A stretch of DNA of 64,000 nucleotides from Climacium dendroides (lineage: Eukaryota > Streptophyta > Bryopsida > Hypnales > Climaciaceae), in assembly GCA_950106755.1 (NCBI GenBank), contig OX467082.1:34224001-34288000 (forward strand). The letters are read 5' to 3'. Below the pieces are notes generated by a model that saw nothing but the letters and a program-made list of their open reading frames with translations, did no database searches and was not told the DNA's origin. The position numbers and the translations under genes were made by a program. Of the stretch, positions 60,964 to 64,000 are shown one piece after another; position 1 is the stretch's first letter; every line of letters begins with the position of its first letter.

Positions 60964-61316
60964 TATGCATGGCACAATACAATTATGGATTGAACCCCAT
61001 CATAGAGGCACCAAATTTCTGCTTTCTAAATTGGCTCCGTAATTGTAGTACAATTTGAATCTTGCAAGTGCAGTGTACCCAAAGAGGAAGTGTAGGAGTG
61101 GGCATACCTTAACTTCACCTCCACATATTTCACTAGTGTGGTGGGCAGAAGGAGGTGGCGGCTGCCGAATCTACAGTTGCTTTAAGCTGGGAACTCCGTG
61201 GAGGATGAGATGAGTTTCAAAGTTGGAGGAGGAAGACTGAGATTGGGGAATGCATGCATGAGAGGGCAAGGGAGCAGCCCACTAAATAAGTTACATCTCC
61301 AAGCAACTTAATGTAC

Positions 61317-61415
61317 CTGCCGGGCTAGAGTGGCATTGAGGCCATCACCGACACCCATCACATGATGTCCTTCAAGAGACACAGTGGGGTTGCCATATCC
61401 GCACCCAAAACCACC
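61317..61415 (-). CDS. Isolated exon-like segment, 33 codons
   Basis: Exactly 99 bp between TTTTTCAG and GTACAT on the minus strand, phase 0 at both ends. It encodes GGFGCGYGNPTVSLEG followed by HHVMGVGDGLNATLARQ. Glycine-rich with a balanced composition, and very unlike the surrounding DNA. I do not recognise the protein and found no convincing neighbouring exon. It could be one exon of a gene with long introns running left, or a captured fragment in a transposon. Confidence 0.45.
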
Positions 61416-61690
61416 CTGAAAAACACATAGATGGATAGATTACAATGGTTGAATGGATTAAATCTTCAATTAGGAGCTAGCTACACGACACATGGCACCG
61501 TCTAAATCACGCCGTGCTTTGAATGAATATTGTAGTTATTTTCTACACGAAATTGATAATGAACATGATCTTGTGTATTGGTTTTAAATCATTTATCGCT
61601 AAAATTTTATAACCTTTTATGTATAATATCCAAATGATGCATTTGTGAATGCGTTGGAATTTGATTTAATTTGGCCCGAGCTGACACTAA

Positions 61691-61855
61691 ACTCTCGGAT
61701 GGTGGTGGTAAGGTACCCAAACTGAATGGTGCAGGTTGCAGGTTCAATACATGGCAACGACAGGTGATTTATTTAGCGTGAAATCAGCCTCTCTACCTGA
61801 CAAAAACCCTTGCCTTGCAATGTGTTGTTCAACACGCTTGTGTCGAAAACAAATA
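61691..61855 (+). mobile_element. tRNA-derived SINE, copy 2
   Basis: GGTGGTGGTAAGGTACCC (A box region), then GGTTGCAGGTTCAATACA (B-box-like), then CTCTCTACCTGACAAAAACC and CAATGTGTTGTTCAACA. Colinear with the minus-strand copy at 9957-10125. Confidence 0.65.
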
Positions 61856-62243
61856 TTGATCATTTCATTTGCTAACAATTTGACCATTCTAATATTAGAG
61901 AACAGGCATTGGACGTGAATGTGATGTGATGAGGTGCAATGAAGCTTAACTTACTTGAGCTTAGTGTCTTGGGGCTCCAGGTTATTCTGAGATCAATCTG
62001 AAATTCCTTGCTTGCACCGAGTTGATAGATTTTCTGCTATTGAAGGCATGCCAGCTTGGAGAAGTTAACTTAATTTGTGCAAAACTTCTTAGTAGTCCTT
62101 TAGATTGCAGTGTACCACAATAAGTTAATCATCACCTCAGTCAGCAACTGCAAGGAGAATAAGCTTCAGTCTGTCCATTCAGAACAGAATGTTCCCCCAC
62201 AATCTCCATTCCACTGCAGTCTCGCGTCTCAAGACAAATGAAC

Positions 62244-62710
62244 GTGGGTACCCCCAAGCCGTCACTTTTTTTTACTATGACTAGTTACTCTTAATAGACT
62301 AGTCAGTGAAAGGAGGTTCCAACGCACCAAAGAATGTAGCATTTGGATACCGTATGCAAAAGTTAGGGAGGTTCCAACGCAACAAAAAATGCAGCATTTG
62401 GATACCATATGCAAAAACTAAGGAGGTTCTATTGCACCAAAGAATGTAGCATTTGAATATCATATGCAAAAGTTAAGGAAATTCTAACGTACCAAAGAAT
62501 GTAGCATTTGAATATCATATGCAAAAGTTAAGGAGATTCTAACGCACCAAAGAATGCAACATTTGGATATCCTATGCAAAAGTATAAAGGGTCCAAAAAA
62601 TTAGTAGATGTTCTAAAATCATTTCTTCAACATACGTACATATTGATTTTGGAGATGTATACAAAAAGATGATGGTGGTTTTAGGTAGGTGCAATTTGGA
62701 GTGTACCCAT
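62244..62710 (-). mobile_element. Half copy of the 808-bp foldback, with five 55-bp tandem units
   Basis: The outer part GTGGGTACCCCCAAGCCG and the inner part TTGATTTTGGAGATGTAT match the element at 55,713. In between, a single 55-bp segment of the parent is repeated five times, with unit starts at 62,310, 62,365, 62,420, 62,474 and 62,529. Each unit has AGGTTCCAACGCACCAAAG, ATGTAGCATTTGGATA and ATGCAAAAGTTA variants. Confidence 0.8.
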
Positions 62711-62734
62711 GTTATAGGTGGTAATAAGTTTTGC

Positions 62735-63120
62735 TTTGAGTGATGATATTGATGGTTTTCCTCACATCCAAAACTGCTTCTCAAAAGAATACATTTAACA
62801 TTGATCCTAAGGCCATTGTGAATGAAGAGACTCTTGGTTGTAGATTGTTTGACTTTATTCCAAAAAATGAACTAGATTATAGAAAAGAAGAATCTTATTG
62901 TAAGAAATAACACGTGAAGCTTTGGGAGAGATGAGGGATGTTATTTTTCATAATGAGACTCATTTTTTGCAATTCTAGACATAATCTCAATGTTGGATGG
63001 TTGGATCTTGGTCAACTATACTAAAGCAAGGGTCTAAAGGGAAGTCCCTCATAATACTAAAGTAGACCCATTGGTTATGCAAAAGAACGTGCCTCTTCTC
63101 ACCCACATAGAGAGTGTTGC
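62735..63120 (+). pseudogene. Decayed coding-like stretch, product unknown
   Basis: A 56-codon frame ending at about 62,909 contains NIDPKAIVNEETLGCRLFDF and IPKNELDYRKEESYCKK, with protein-like composition. Further pieces follow in shifted frames (NVGWLDLG, ILKQGSKGKSLIIL). Stops and shifts suggest a pseudogene. I recognise no family; chance cannot be excluded. Confidence 0.3.
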
Positions 63121-64000
63121 ATATCATGAAATAAACTCCATTTGAGGTTATGAACAAATATTAACAACCATTACAATGCATGACTTTCACCATCAATTGC
63201 CTTAAATCTTTCCTTCAAATAGGGGTCTCTATGCAAGATTTGAAGATTTATTCATGACTAGCTAAAATATTGAATTGGTGGATTTTTGTGCAATTTACCT
63301 AAACATGTCTTGCTATATGTTCTTGAAAACATTCATAATCCACCTAGAATCTAGAGAACACTAGGACTCTTAATCCAAGCCCAAGAGGCATGAAAAAAGT
63401 AAAACTTGAATTTCACATAGCTCTTAATTTTAAATGTCTTTAGGCTTGACTAAGAAAACATGACTCCAATAATCTAATTTTTATTACATTTAATTTTTTC
63501 CAAAATTATTAAAATTATAATTTTTGTGACATTTTGGAGGTATCATGTTGAAAGCTTTACATACACTACTTTTGAAATTTTCTATCAAATTTTTTTCTTA
63601 GTGTTAGCCCAAGGAGTATAAGAATTACACCATAATATTTACTACTATCATTCTACTTTAGCTAAAAACTTCATAATATTTAAAGCATTGTTATAATTAC
63701 TATGATTTTTACAAAAAAAAATATTCTTAAAAATTATATAAAAATTATTTTAGCATTTTATATCATATTATACACATATATCACTACATGAAAATATATA
63801 CATATGTTTTTTAGTACATCTAGAGATGATACTTTAAAAGTTCATAATTTGTTCATATAGACTATGTTTAAATAATGCATGCTAATGTAAATTGGAATCT
63901 TTTTTCAGTTGCTATAAGGTCTAATAGAAATTATTTATCATTGATAATAGGAATTATGCTTAGTTGTAGTTAGGATCAATTGCAAGTGTGTATACCTTAT
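63121..64000. other. AT-rich DNA
   Basis: No supported gene or repeat up to the window edge. Confidence 0.45.

Noticed and set aside
1..64000. CRISPR arrays, bacterial operons, rRNA genes, complete retrotransposons
   Set aside because: Repeats have no constant spacers, genes have introns, and I saw no rRNA-like block, LTR pair with primer-binding site, or reverse transcriptase motif.

Overview
This is a nuclear window from a green plant (streptophyte). The evidence is a chloroplast-targeted fibrillin gene split into eight GT-AG exons, plant-type telomeric repeats (TTTAGGG) inside the sequence, tRNA-derived SINEs, and CACTA- and hAT-type elements. It is AT-rich and gene-poor, and most of it is repeats in various states of decay. 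A Tc1-like transposon and a decayed bacterial-type DNA methyltransferase gene would be unusual in a flowering plant. I lean towards a non-seed plant or charophyte alga, but the species cannot be read from the sequence.

Layout. 1-15,000: a GC-richer island (500-1290) with no recognisable product, then AT-rich DNA with MITEs, foldback elements, a SINE, a 165-bp tandem array, duplicated hairpins and a minisatellite with telomere-like ends. 15,403-20,111 (minus strand): the one gene I can reconstruct confidently, a plastid lipid-associated protein (PAP/fibrillin) of about 317 residues. 22,400-31,000: a mosaic of inverted arms made of a short directional motif (CAATTNGAC), bounded by a recurring module called X here, and interrupted by a 577-bp hAT element with an 8-bp target duplication. 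31,200-44,000: a second set of arms with a related motif (CAACTTGGA type). These are interrupted by a Tc1-like transposon with an intact DD34E transposase (33,969-37,351, left end lost in a 200-N gap) and contain a decayed DNA methyltransferase gene (39,780-41,980, minus strand) between two X modules.

45,661-53,744 is an 8.1-kb non-autonomous hAT element with a perfect 8-bp target duplication. It is filled almost entirely with minisatellites, two copies of a GC-rich module and a telomere-type tract. 54,000-64,000 holds an 808-bp foldback element, a half copy of it with five 55-bp tandem units, a second SINE, a MITE fragment, one isolated exon-like segment and a decayed coding-like stretch.

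Functionally there is one ordinary chloroplast gene in a dense nest of transposons. The most interesting parts are the Tc1 element with subrepeat-built inverted repeats, the satellite-filled hAT element, and the motif-array/X-module elements with their linked methyltransferase relic.
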